Assembly (NCBI RefSeq): GCF_014649755.1
Contig: NZ_BMTQ01000011.1
Span: 186,001-250,000 of the forward strand
Length of the DNA stretch: 64,000 bases
Source: Streptomyces litmocidini
GTDB taxonomy: Bacteria; Actinomycetota; Actinomycetes; Streptomycetales; Streptomycetaceae
Direction: 5' to 3'
Below the pieces are notes generated by a model. It had not been told where the DNA came from, did no database searches, and saw only the letters and a program-made list of their open reading frames with translations. Made by a program: the position numbers and the translations under genes. Every line of letters begins with the position of its first letter. Within the stretch, counting starts at the first letter, position 1. Of the stretch, positions 17,045-27,148 are shown in pieces.

Positions 17045-17563
17045 GTGGCCGAGAAGAAAGAAACTTTGCTGGGAGGCTTCAAGGCCTTCCTGATGCGTGG
17101 CAACGTGATCGACCTGGCGGTGGCGGTCGTCATCGGTGCCGCCTTCACGAACATCGTGAACTCGGTGGTCAAGGGCGTCATCAACCCGCTCGTCGGCGCC
17201 TTCGGCACGAAGGACCTGGAAGGCTACTCGTCCTGCCTCAAGGCCCCCTGCAAGGTGGTCAACGGCGAGATGCAGGGCATCCAGATCCAGTGGGGCCTGG
17301 TCCTCAGCGCGGTGCTGAGCTTCCTGATCACCGCGGCCGTCGTCTACTTCCTCATGGTCCTGCCGATGGCCAAGATCCTCGCCAAGCGCGCCGCGCACGA
17401 CAAGGCGAGGGAGGGCGTCGAGGAGGTCATGGAGGTCAGCGAGCTGGAGGTGCTCAAGGAGATCCGCGACCACCTGGTCTCCCAGCGCGGCCACGTGAAC
17501 AACACGACCCCGGGCTCGGCCGTCCCCGGCGGTGGGACCACGGGGGCGCACTCCACCTCCTGA
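17045..17563 (+). CDS. mscL: Large-conductance mechanosensitive channel
   Basis: Membrane tension-gated channel releasing solutes during hypo-osmotic shock. 172 residues, slightly longer than the usual 130-150. TM1 is in FLMRGNVIDLAVAVVIGAAF and TM2 in LVLSAVLSFLITAAVVYFLM. Between them the loop contains two cysteines (SSCLKAPCK). A charged cytoplasmic helix follows, with a tail PGGGTTGAHSTS. GTG 17045 after GAAAGG gives the canonical VAEKKETLLGGFKAF start. Upstream ATG 16991 is less likely. Confidence 0.93.
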   Translation: MAEKKETLLGGFKAFLMRGNVIDLAVAVVIGAAFTNIVNSVVKGVINPLVGAFGTKDLEGYSSCLKAPCKVVNGEMQGIQIQWGLVLSAVLSFLITAAVVYFLMVLPMAKILAKRAAHDKAREGVEEVMEVSELEVLKEIRDHLVSQRGHVNNTTPGSAVPGGGTTGAHSTS

Positions 17564-17579
17564 CCGGCGCGGGCCGGTT

Positions 17580-17795
17580 TCAGAGGTGGTGCGGCGGCTT
17601 CTCGTCGAGGAAGCGCGCGAGGTCGGCGGCACTGTCGCCGCCGGCCGGAGGCCGCTCGCCCCATCCACGGTCCGTGTCGTCCGCGGATTGCTGGTCCAGC
17701 GGATCGTCGAAGACGAGTACCGGCTTCGGAGTGTTCTCGGAATCGGTGCCGGTTCGCTTCGCGTCTCGCGGTCCGTGGGCGGGGGCGGTGCTCAT
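17580..17795 (-). CDS. Small hypothetical protein
   Basis: 71-residue acidic protein without membrane segments or known motifs; the middle reads KPVLVFDDPLDQQSADDTD and the end ARFLDEKPPHHL. Codon bias is typical of a real streptomycete gene. It is convergent with mscL and transcribed in the same direction as the molybdoenzyme operon but upstream-separated from it. Function unknown. Confidence 0.6.
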   Translation of the reverse strand: MSTAPAHGPRDAKRTGTDSENTPKPVLVFDDPLDQQSADDTDRGWGERPPAGGDSAADLARFLDEKPPHHL

Positions 17796-17837
17796 CTCTT
17801 CAGGGTACGCCCGCTCACCCGTCCCGTACCCCCCTGA

Positions 17838-18278
17838 TCAGCGGTCCTTCGGGTCGATCAGCCACAGCCCCAGCACCACCAGGAACGACAGGACGAGGAA
17901 GCCCGCGCCCCACCAGGCGGTGCCGGTGTCGCCCGCCATCCACTCGTCCACCACGACCGTCAGGCCCCACAGCTGGCCGATGACGACCGTGAGCGCCAGC
18001 GCGAGGCGGGCCGAGAGCTTCGAGGAGCGTTCCGGCTCCTGTTCCGTCCCCGCCCCGGGACCCGGCCCGGTGTGCCGGATCCGCGGGTCGCCGTAGCCGC
18101 TGGTGGGCCGGATCTGGGGATAGCGCTCGTGCACGGGCCGGTTCAGACGCGGCTGCGCGCTGCCGGGGACGTACGCGGGCGGGCCCGGGGGCGCCGCCGG
18201 CCCCGGGGCCTCCGGAGTCCTCGACGCCGCCGCCGGATCCGGGGCTTCGGGATCCCGGGGGAACGCGCTCTCGCTCAT
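17838..18278 (-). CDS. Small two-helix membrane protein of the molybdoenzyme operon
   Basis: 146 residues: a Pro/Ala-rich soluble N-terminus (about 1-90) and two C-terminal transmembrane helices (LALALTVVIGQLWGLTVVVD and GAGFLVLSFLVVLGLWLIDP). No recognised domain. Its ATG overlaps the Rieske stop codon as ATGA, so it is translated with the operon and may be an assembly or anchoring subunit of the oxidoreductase complex. Not identified as any known subunit. Confidence 0.7.
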   Translation of the reverse strand: MSESAFPRDPEAPDPAAASRTPEAPGPAAPPGPPAYVPGSAQPRLNRPVHERYPQIRPTSGYGDPRIRHTGPGPGAGTEQEPERSSKLSARLALALTVVIGQLWGLTVVVDEWMAGDTGTAWWGAGFLVLSFLVVLGLWLIDPKDR

Positions 18279-18928
18279 GTCCGCTCGCTCCTCTCGGACC
18301 GGTCGGGCGTCTTGGGGCTCCTGTTCTCCAGCCGGGCGCAGAGGGGACCTCCCGCGCCGCGCTCGCGGCAGTAGCCCTCCTGGAGGGTCTCGCCGGAGCG
18401 GGCGGTGCCGACGGCCCAGACGGAGCCGTCGGGCTGCTCGGCGAGGATCACCTTCGGCAGGCCCCGAGGAGGCGGGCCGGCGGTGACCTCTCCCGTACGG
18501 GCGTCGAAGACCCCCTCGTGGCAGGGGCAGTACAGCTCGCCCTCGCTGCCCCGTTCCTTGCGCCACAGCACGGCGCAGGCGAGGTGGGTGCAGACGGCGG
18601 AGTAACCGGCGAGGGTGCCGTCGTCCATGCGGACGGCGATCGCCCGGTCCTCGTCGCCGGGGTAGCGGAAGGCGAGCGACTCGCCCGGTTCGATCCGGTC
18701 GGCGACCTTCTTGAGCGGGGGGACGCCCTCGCTGTCGCCGTGCCGGTGCAGGATGCCGGAGGCGACGCCGATGCCGCCGGCGGCGAGGCCGCCGGAGACG
18801 GTGGCGACGATCCGCAGGTAGTCGCGGCGGCTGGTGAGGGAGTCGGCGGCGATCCGGTCGCGGAGCGCTTCCTGGGCCGCGTCGGCGCGGACGCCCGGCG
18901 CGGGCGGCTCGGGGTCGGTGACGCTCAA
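18275..18928 (-). CDS. Rieske [2Fe-2S] protein with Tat-type signal
   Basis: Electron-transfer protein of 217 residues. The cluster-binding pair CTHLAC and CPCHEGVFD is the standard Rieske CxH...CxxH arrangement. Near residue 33 the sequence SRRDYLRIVATVSGG matches a twin-arginine signal/anchor, so the Rieske domain should face outside the membrane, as in QcrA. The TTG start overlaps the ferredoxin stop (TTGA), and its stop overlaps the next gene. Its place in this operon suggests quinone- or donor-linked electron flow to the molybdoenzyme. Confidence 0.88.
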   Translation of the reverse strand: MSVTDPEPPAPGVRADAAQEALRDRIAADSLTSRRDYLRIVATVSGGLAAGGIGVASGILHRHGDSEGVPPLKKVADRIEPGESLAFRYPGDEDRAIAVRMDDGTLAGYSAVCTHLACAVLWRKERGSEGELYCPCHEGVFDARTGEVTAGPPPRGLPKVILAEQPDGSVWAVGTARSGETLQEGYCRERGAGGPLCARLENRSPKTPDRSERSERT

Positions 18929-19524
18929 CGGACGTCCCTTCCGTTGATCTCGACGACGGGGAGGCCGCCGGGCACCGGCCACTGGACCTTGTCGGCGGGG
19001 ACGACCATCGCCACTCCGGTGGAGACGGTGGTGGTGCCGAAGGTGAAGGAGTCGGCGACCTGGACGCCGGGGCGTTCGGCGCGGAGTTCGTCGAGGGTTC
19101 CGTAGAAGAGGGCTCCGGTGGGGCAGACGGTGGCGCACATGGGGGCGAGGCCGTAGGCGGTGCGGTCGTAGCAGAGGTTGCACTTCATCTGGAGCTTCGC
19201 CCGGAGGTCGATCTTGGGGACGCCGAACGGGCAGGCGTTGACGCAGTTGGCGCAGCCGATGCAGCGGGTGGTGTCGGCCTGCTGCACGACGCCGTCGGCG
19301 GTGACGAGGATCGCGTCGGCGGGGCAGACCTCGGCGCAGGGGGCGACCGGATCCTCGCAGTGCATGCAGACGGTGGGGAGGGAGGCGACGGAGCGGCCCT
19401 CGTCGGGGTAGTCGAGGTGGATCATCGACTTGCCGCGGTGCGAGTCGCATTCGCGACAGGCGGAGACGCAGGCCTGGCAGCCGATGCAGCGGCCCGGGTC
19501 GATGAAGATCGTGCGGCCCATCAT
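18925..19524 (-). CDS. 4Fe-4S ferredoxin-type electron-transfer subunit
   Basis: 199-residue beta subunit of the FdhB/DmsB/HydN type. Four cysteine groups fit four [4Fe-4S] clusters: CIGCQACVSACREC (about residues 13-26), CMHCEDPVAPCAEVCP, CIGCANCVNACP and CNLCYDRTAYGLAPMCATVCP. It would carry electrons between the molybdopterin subunit and the membrane partner. The first of two ATGs (19524) follows GAGGAG; the stop codon of the catalytic gene lies 7 bases upstream. No signal peptide is seen; such subunits travel with a partner or stay cytoplasmic. Confidence 0.92.
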   Translation of the reverse strand: MMGRTIFIDPGRCIGCQACVSACRECDSHRGKSMIHLDYPDEGRSVASLPTVCMHCEDPVAPCAEVCPADAILVTADGVVQQADTTRCIGCANCVNACPFGVPKIDLRAKLQMKCNLCYDRTAYGLAPMCATVCPTGALFYGTLDELRAERPGVQVADSFTFGTTTVSTGVAMVVPADKVQWPVPGGLPVVEINGRDVR

Positions 19525-19531
19525 GTGCGGG

Positions 19532-21852
<2,321 letters not shown>

Positions 21853-21856
<4 letters not shown>

Positions 21857-23025
21857 TTGAAGCCCTTCTTCACGTGGTCGAGGTAGGCGGTGCCGCGCAG
21901 GACCCGTTTGCAGCGGGGGCAGTACTCGGCCCACTCGTCGAAGCCGAGGTCGAGGTCGCGCATGGTGCCCCGCAGGTTCGCCACGTACGGGGCGATGTCG
22001 ATGGGCTCCTGGCAGCGGCGGCAGGCGAGGATCTCGGCGCCGGCCTCGTCCTCGCGGCGGGAGGTGTACTTGAAGAGCTGCATGCCGACGGCGGCGGGCC
22101 GCTGGACGATGTGGAAGAACTTCCCGAAGGGGATGTAGATCAGGGTGAAGACGACGGACACCATGTGGAGGACGGCGAGGAGCTCGTAGCCGCCGCCGTG
22201 CAGGAAGACCGACGAGAAGGTCAGCAGCAGTCCGGTCACCGAGACGACGACGAGGGCGATCAGGGGCACCAGGTCGTAGGCGAAGCGCTGGCCGGTGATG
22301 GCCCCCCGGTCCTTCATGCGGCGCCAAAGGAAGTAGACGGCGCCGGCGATGACGAGGACGGCGGCGATGTCCAGGCCGTGGAACATCAGCCACCCGAGCA
22401 CGCCGAGGGCGTCGAATCCGGCGATCTCGAAGCCCCAGATCCGCATCTCGTAGCCGGGGCCCGAGCCGGTGGCGGAGGTGAAGGTGAACCAGCCCCAGGT
22501 GAGCGGGAAGGTGATGGCGGCTGCCAGCAGGCAGCCCCAGAAGACGAGCTGGTGGGCGATCCAGCGGGCGTGCGAGCGGGCGCCGAGGAACTTCTGGAGG
22601 CCGAGGTAGGTGGCGATCATCTTCGGCAGGGCGGTGGGCGCCTTGCGGAAGTTCTCGGCGGAGAAGAAGGAGCGCCAACCCTGCCGGAAGAGGCGCCGGG
22701 CGCCGGGCGCGGAGATCCAGACCGTGTAGCGGTGGGCGACGCCGAAGGCGAGGAAGACGGTGGCCACGGCGTAGGGCAGGAGGGCCGAGTCGAAGTCGCG
22801 GAGCAGGCGGCTGCCGAGGACGATCGCGAGGATCAGCAGGGCGGAGACGGCGACGCCGGTGAGGGCGGCGCGGCGGCGCACGGCGGCCGGGGTCCGGGGC
22901 GCGGGGCCGTCGGCCGCCGTGGCGCCGGGTGCGGGGCCCGGTGCGGGGGCGGGTGCGGAGCCGGACGCGGAGGTCGACTCGGCTGTCTGCGGGGGCTCGG
23001 TCACGCCGTCACGGTAAAGCGGCAT
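21853..23025 (-). CDS. Cytochrome b/NarI-like membrane subunit
   Basis: 390-residue membrane protein opening the molybdoenzyme operon. After a Pro/Ala-rich leader come at least five helices with membrane-embedded histidines suited to heme b (in FGVAHRYTVW, WIAHQLVFWG, MFHGLDIAAV, LAVLHMVSVVF, FGKFFHIVQR). The C-terminal cytoplasmic tail holds two CxxC pairs (ACRRCQEP and YCPRCKR), likely a metal or Fe-S site. This resembles NarI/HdrC-type quinone-linked subunits, although such proteins are often labelled MFS transporters. ATG 23025 is preferred; GTG 23004 is an alternative. Confidence 0.75.
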
Positions 23026-23100
23026 GACCCGCTTAGTCCTGTTTTGACCGCTCCGGGGGTGACGGACCGGCCGGGCGGCACACGGGCCGATGACGGGCCG

Positions 23101-23205
23101 GTCGACGACATGCGGCCCGGCGAGGAGCCGGTCGGGGACATGCGGCCCGGCGAGGAGCCGACCGAGGACATGCGGGCCGGCGAGGGGCCGACCGACGACG
23201 ACGCG
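23101..23205. repeat. 30-bp tandem repeat upstream of ltrA
   Basis: Three copies (23101-23130, 23131-23160, 23161-23190) and a partial fourth of a 30-bp unit containing GACATGCGGCCCGGCGAGGA. They lie in the 318-base gap between the divergent molybdoenzyme operon and ltrA, which otherwise shows no gene. The unit length keeps the ltrA reading frame open through the array. Confidence 0.88.
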
Positions 23206-23343
23206 GCGAGGCGCGGTGCCAGGCGCCGCGAGCCCGGCCCGCTCGGCACGACACCCCCGGGCCCCGGCGGTCGCGGGCCGCGGGGATCCCGCAGGGCGTG
23301 GCACGTGCGGGGGCCCGCCGCCCGTTCTGCTCTGCTGGGGCCC

Positions 23344-24522
23344 ATGACACAACCGTTCCTGCCCCTCACCGCTCGCTCCCGCGAGGAGTCGCACCGGGCC
23401 TCCACTCCCCTGGAGCTCTTCTTCGACCTCTGTTTCGTCGTGGCCGTCGCCCAGGCCGGTGCCGAACTCGTGCACGCGGTCGCCGAGGGCCACGCCGGCG
23501 AGGGCATCCTCGACTACGCGATGGTCTTCTTCGCGATCTGGTGGGCCTGGATGAACTTCTCCTGGTTCGCCTCCGCCTACGACAACGACGACGTCCTCTA
23601 CCGGGTCGTCACCCTCGTCCAGATCGCCGGCGTGCTCGTCCTCGCCGCCGGCGTCTCGCGCGCCTTCGAGGAACACGACTTCCTCGTCGTCTACCTCGGC
23701 TACGTCGTGATGCGGCTCGCCATGGCCTCGCAGTGGCTGCGCGCGGCCCACCACGCCACCACCCCGGCCGAGCGGACGATGTGCCGCCGGTACGCGGGCG
23801 GGGTCCTCGCCGTCCAGGTCGGCTGGCTCGCGCTGGTCCTCGCCCCCGAGCCGGCCCGCCCGTGGGTCTTCCTCGTCATGGCGCTCGCCGAGATGGCCGT
23901 GCCGGTGTACGCGGAGAAGGCCGCGCCCAGCAGCTGGCACCCGCACCACATCGCCGAGCGGTACGGCCTGTTCACCATCATCGTGCTCGGCGAGACCGTC
24001 GCCGCCGCGACCGTCGCCGTGAAGACCGGCATCGTCGAGAACGACGCCCTCGGCGAGGTGCTGCCGATCGCCGCGGGCGGTCTGCTGCTGGTCTTCGCCG
24101 CCTGGTGGATCTACTTCGTCGTGCCCGCCCACGACCGGCTGACCTCCAGCCGGCAGGGCTTCCTGTGGGGCTACGGCCACTACGTGATCTTCGCGTCGGC
24201 CGCCGCCGTCGGGGCCGGTCTGGAGATCGCCGTCGAGCAGGTCGTGGGCAAGGCCCACATCTCCACGCTCGCCGCCTCCGCAGCCGTGACGATCCCGTCG
24301 GCCGTGTTCCTGCTGTCGGTGTGGCTGCTGCACGCCCGCTACTTCAAGGTCGGCATCGCCCAGCAACTGGTGCTTCCGGTCTCGTCGTTCGCGATCCTGA
24401 TGTGCTCGTTCGCGGGCCGCTGGGCGGTCCTCGCGGCCGGGCTCGTCGCGACGGCCACGGTCATCGTCGGGGTCTCCCTGACCGCCCGCGACCCCCGCAC
24501 GCGCGCGAGGACGGCGACCTGA
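23344..24522 (+). CDS. Low temperature requirement protein A family
   Basis: LtrA family membrane protein of 392 residues with about 11 hydrophobic helices. The family signature is at the N-terminus: RASTPLELFFDLCFVVAVAQ (residues 18-37). Also typical are SWHPHHIAERYGLFTIIVLG and GETVAAAT in the centre. First named from Listeria growth at low temperature; the biochemical role is not established. There is no clear Shine-Dalgarno before ATG 23344, and the frame is open far upstream through the 30-bp repeats. Confidence 0.85.
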   Translation: MTQPFLPLTARSREESHRASTPLELFFDLCFVVAVAQAGAELVHAVAEGHAGEGILDYAMVFFAIWWAWMNFSWFASAYDNDDVLYRVVTLVQIAGVLVLAAGVSRAFEEHDFLVVYLGYVVMRLAMASQWLRAAHHATTPAERTMCRRYAGGVLAVQVGWLALVLAPEPARPWVFLVMALAEMAVPVYAEKAAPSSWHPHHIAERYGLFTIIVLGETVAAATVAVKTGIVENDALGEVLPIAAGGLLLVFAAWWIYFVVPAHDRLTSSRQGFLWGYGHYVIFASAAAVGAGLEIAVEQVVGKAHISTLAASAAVTIPSAVFLLSVWLLHARYFKVGIAQQLVLPVSSFAILMCSFAGRWAVLAAGLVATATVIVGVSLTARDPRTRARTAT

Positions 24523-24563
24523 GGCCCGGCGGACCCCGGAGGCCGGAAGACCGGCCGTTCGCC

Positions 24564-24782
24564 GGGGACCCGACCGCACTCGTACGGGAGCCGGAGCGGT
24601 CGGTGCTGCTGATCGTGGACACCTGCGAGCACGTCGCCGCGGAGACGGCGCTCCTCGCACGACGGCTGCTCGCCGCCTGCCCGGGGCTGCGGATGCCGAC
24701 GGCGAGCCGGGGGGCGCCCGGCGTCACCGGGGAGTCCCTGCCGCCGCTCGGCGCGCTCGCGCCGCCGGTACCGTGCTCGACG
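24564..24782 (+). pseudogene. Remnant of an AfsR/LuxR-type STAND ATPase
   Basis: In one frame the DNA encodes REPERSVLLIVDTCEHVAAE followed by TALLARRLLAACPGLRMPTA and then SRGAPGVTGESLPPLGAL. This matches the Walker B to sensor segment of streptomycete NB-ARC regulators (LLVLDNCEH, RLLAACPGLRVLATSRE, LGVPGE). There is no start, P-loop or downstream ARC/TPR part, and the frame soon breaks. It is a decayed internal fragment left between ltrA and the P1 peptidase gene. Confidence 0.6.
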
Positions 24783-24843
24783 CCTCGGGCGGCACGTGTC
24801 TCGGTCCCAGGCGCCGAGCCAAGCCCCGTGGTAGGCAGGGGAC

Positions 24844-25920
24844 ATGACACCGCCCGCGGAGACGAAGCGCCAGGACGCCCTCACCGACGTCAGCGGGCTG
24901 CGCGTGGGCCACGCGCGCGTGGCCGGCCCCGGGGCGTTGAGCGGCACCACGGTGGTCCTGGCCCCGGAGGGCGGGGTCGTGGCCGCCGTGGACGTCCGGG
25001 GCGGCGGGCCGGGCACGCGGGAGACGGACGCCCTGGACCCGCGGAACGTGGTCCAGCGGATCGACGCGGTCGTCCTGACGGGCGGCAGCGCGTACGGCCT
25101 GGACGCGGCCGCCGGGGTGATGGCCTGGCTGGCGGAGCGGAACCGGGGCGTGCGGGTGGGTCCCGATCCGTCCCACGTGGTGCCGGTGGTGCCCGCCGCG
25201 TGCGTCTTCGACCTGGGCCGGGGCGGCGACTTCGCGGCCCGTCCGGGCGCGGCCACGGGCCGGGCGGCGGTGGAGGCGGCCGCCGCGAGCGGGGACCACG
25301 CGCGCGTGGGGACGGGCGCGGTCGGCGCGGGCACGGGGGCCGTGGTCGGCGGCCTGCGGGGCGGGGTGGGGACGGCGAGCGCCGTCCTGGAGTCGGGGGT
25401 CACGGTCGGCGCGCTGGTCGTGGTGAACGCGGTGGGTTCGGCCGTCGACCCGTCCACGGGCGTCCCGTACGGCAGCTACTTCGAGGCCGGCCGGCCCGCC
25501 TTCCCGGACCCGGTGGTCCACGAGGCGGCCCGGCGGCGGCTGGCGGAGGCCCGGAGGGCGTCCGCCCCTCCCCCGCTGAACACCACGCTCGCCGTGGTCG
25601 CGACGGACGCGGCGCTGACCCGGGCCCAGGCGCGGAAGGTCGCGGGCACGGCGCACGACGGCATCGCGCGCGCGGTGCGGCCGGTGCACCTGATGAACGA
25701 CGGGGACACGGTCTTCGCGCTCGCCACCGGGGCGCGGGAGCTGCCGGGGGAGGCGGGGCCGCTCGCCCTGAACGAGATCCTGGCGGCGGGCGCGGACCTG
25801 GTGACCCGGGCGATCGTCCGCGCGGTCCTCGCGGCTCCGGGCGGTCTGCGCGGCCCGGGGGGCGACTTCCCCTCGTACGGTGAGCTGTACGGACCGGATG
25901 CGGACGCGTACTCCCGGTAA
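24844..25920 (+). CDS. P1 family peptidase (DmpA-like Ntn hydrolase)
   Basis: Self-processing aminopeptidase/amidase family, 358 residues. The N-terminal domain has SGLRVGHARV and VVLTGGSAYGLDAA (residues 77-90). Autocleavage would occur before Thr247 in PPLNTTLAVVATDA, making it the N-terminal nucleophile of the beta chain. NDGDTVFALATG follows as in the family. No signal peptide, so cytoplasmic; substrate unknown (short peptides or beta-alanyl amides are typical). The gene stands alone. Confidence 0.88.
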   Translation: MTPPAETKRQDALTDVSGLRVGHARVAGPGALSGTTVVLAPEGGVVAAVDVRGGGPGTRETDALDPRNVVQRIDAVVLTGGSAYGLDAAAGVMAWLAERNRGVRVGPDPSHVVPVVPAACVFDLGRGGDFAARPGAATGRAAVEAAAASGDHARVGTGAVGAGTGAVVGGLRGGVGTASAVLESGVTVGALVVVNAVGSAVDPSTGVPYGSYFEAGRPAFPDPVVHEAARRRLAEARRASAPPPLNTTLAVVATDAALTRAQARKVAGTAHDGIARAVRPVHLMNDGDTVFALATGARELPGEAGPLALNEILAAGADLVTRAIVRAVLAAPGGLRGPGGDFPSYGELYGPDADAYSR

Positions 25921-26059
25921 GAGGGCGGGAGTTGGGGACGAACCGCGGGAACTTCCCCGGAGGGCCCTTCGTTTTGCCGGAACCCCGGACACGATGTCAG
26001 CCCCAGGGACTACGTTAAGCAAGCATCAAGTGACATGCGGCGACGGCCTGGAGACCCTC

Positions 26060-26836
26060 TTGAACGATCCGCAGGATCCTCACGATCCGTACGAGACGAC
26101 CGAGACGCACCTTGAGCGGCTCCTCGGCCGGGCGCTCAACTCCTTCGACCTGCCCGACTCGACCGTCGAGCGCCTCGGCACGGCGCTCGCCCACTCCAGT
26201 GCGCTGCACTCCTCGCACCACAGCGCGTCGCTGCACCGCACCACCCACCGCCACACCTATCTGCTCGCCGACGGCAGCGCGCTCAGCCTCTGGGAGCTCG
26301 TGCACAACGCCGGCCGGGACGGCGCCCGGCAGCACGAGCTGTACACGGAGGAGTCGGAGGCGCGGCTCGCCGCCTCCCGCCTCCCGACCGGGCCGCTGCA
26401 GGGCTGGACGGCGGAGCGCCCCGACGGCCGCGTCCGCGACGAGGACGACGACCTGGAGCTGCTGAGCGCCCTGCTCGCCCGCCCGATACCCGCCCAGCCC
26501 CGGATGTACGTGCCGGACAACTCCGCCGACCACGCGCGCCGCGTCCTGCGCCGCGCGGAGAACGCGGACCGGCCGGGCGAGCGTACGGCCCGCCGCCTCC
26601 GGCTGGCCTTCGCGCACCACATCACGCAGGCCTTCGGACGCCACTGCGCGGTGGAGGGCGGCCGGGACGCCGGCTTCACCCTCTACGAGCACCAGTTCCT
26701 GCTGCTCGACGGCAGCGAGGTCAGCCTCTGGGAGGTCGAGCACACGGCGACGCCGGACGGCCGGCACATGTGCGAGGTGTACGAGGACGAGCACACGGCC
26801 CGCCGTGCGATGGAGTCCCGCTCCCGCGTCCGCTGA
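26060..26836 (+). CDS. DUF6227 family protein
   Basis: Streptomycete-specific protein of unknown function. It holds two related halves: HTYLLADGSALSLWELVHNA with ELYTEESEA, and HQFLLLDGSEVSLWEVEHTA with EVYEDEHTA. The duplicated pattern is LxDGSxxSLWExxH followed by an acidic E-x-Y segment. TTG 26060 is chosen because GGAGA lies 5 bases upstream and the protein then starts LNDPQDPHDPYETTE. ATG 25994 would add 22 residues but has no good ribosome site. No membrane segments. Confidence 0.75.
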   Translation: MNDPQDPHDPYETTETHLERLLGRALNSFDLPDSTVERLGTALAHSSALHSSHHSASLHRTTHRHTYLLADGSALSLWELVHNAGRDGARQHELYTEESEARLAASRLPTGPLQGWTAERPDGRVRDEDDDLELLSALLARPIPAQPRMYVPDNSADHARRVLRRAENADRPGERTARRLRLAFAHHITQAFGRHCAVEGGRDAGFTLYEHQFLLLDGSEVSLWEVEHTATPDGRHMCEVYEDEHTARRAMESRSRVR

Positions 26837-26879
26837 CGGCCGGCCCGCCGGTGGAGGGCACCGCCCCTGCTCCGTCCCG

Positions 26880-27083
26880 GTCTCCTCGCGCGCCGACGAC
26901 GTCTCGGTCCGGGTGCCGACCGCGGACGGCAGGACGTACGGGACCGTGTGCTCCGTGGACACCGACACGGACACGCTCACGTGCGACGAGGTCCGGACGC
27001 CGCTCGACAGTGCCGCGCAGGGCGCCCCGAAGGGGCAGGAGGACGCCGCGCCCCGCATCCCGGCGGAACGGAAGAGCCGCTGA
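26880..27083 (+). pseudogene. Possible GAF-domain gene fragment
   Basis: The frame encodes ADDVSVRVPTADGRTYGTVC followed by SVDTDTDTLTCDEVR. This resembles the central strand of GAF domains in streptomycete sensors (VxLPDGxxYGTLC...). Only about 40 residues are comparable and no gene structure surrounds them. It could be a chance resemblance. Confidence 0.3.
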
Positions 27084-27095
27084 TCGAGCGGTGAC

Positions 27096-27135
27096 GAAGG
27101 GCCCCGCCCGGGACGAATCCCGGGCGGGGCCCTTC
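27096..27135. terminator. Bidirectional 18-bp hairpin terminator
   Basis: Perfect 18-bp stem (27096-27113 and 27118-27135) with a CGAA loop, 13 bases beyond the stop of the leftward MFS gene. Confidence 0.88.
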
Positions 27136-27148
27136 GACGAACCGTGCC

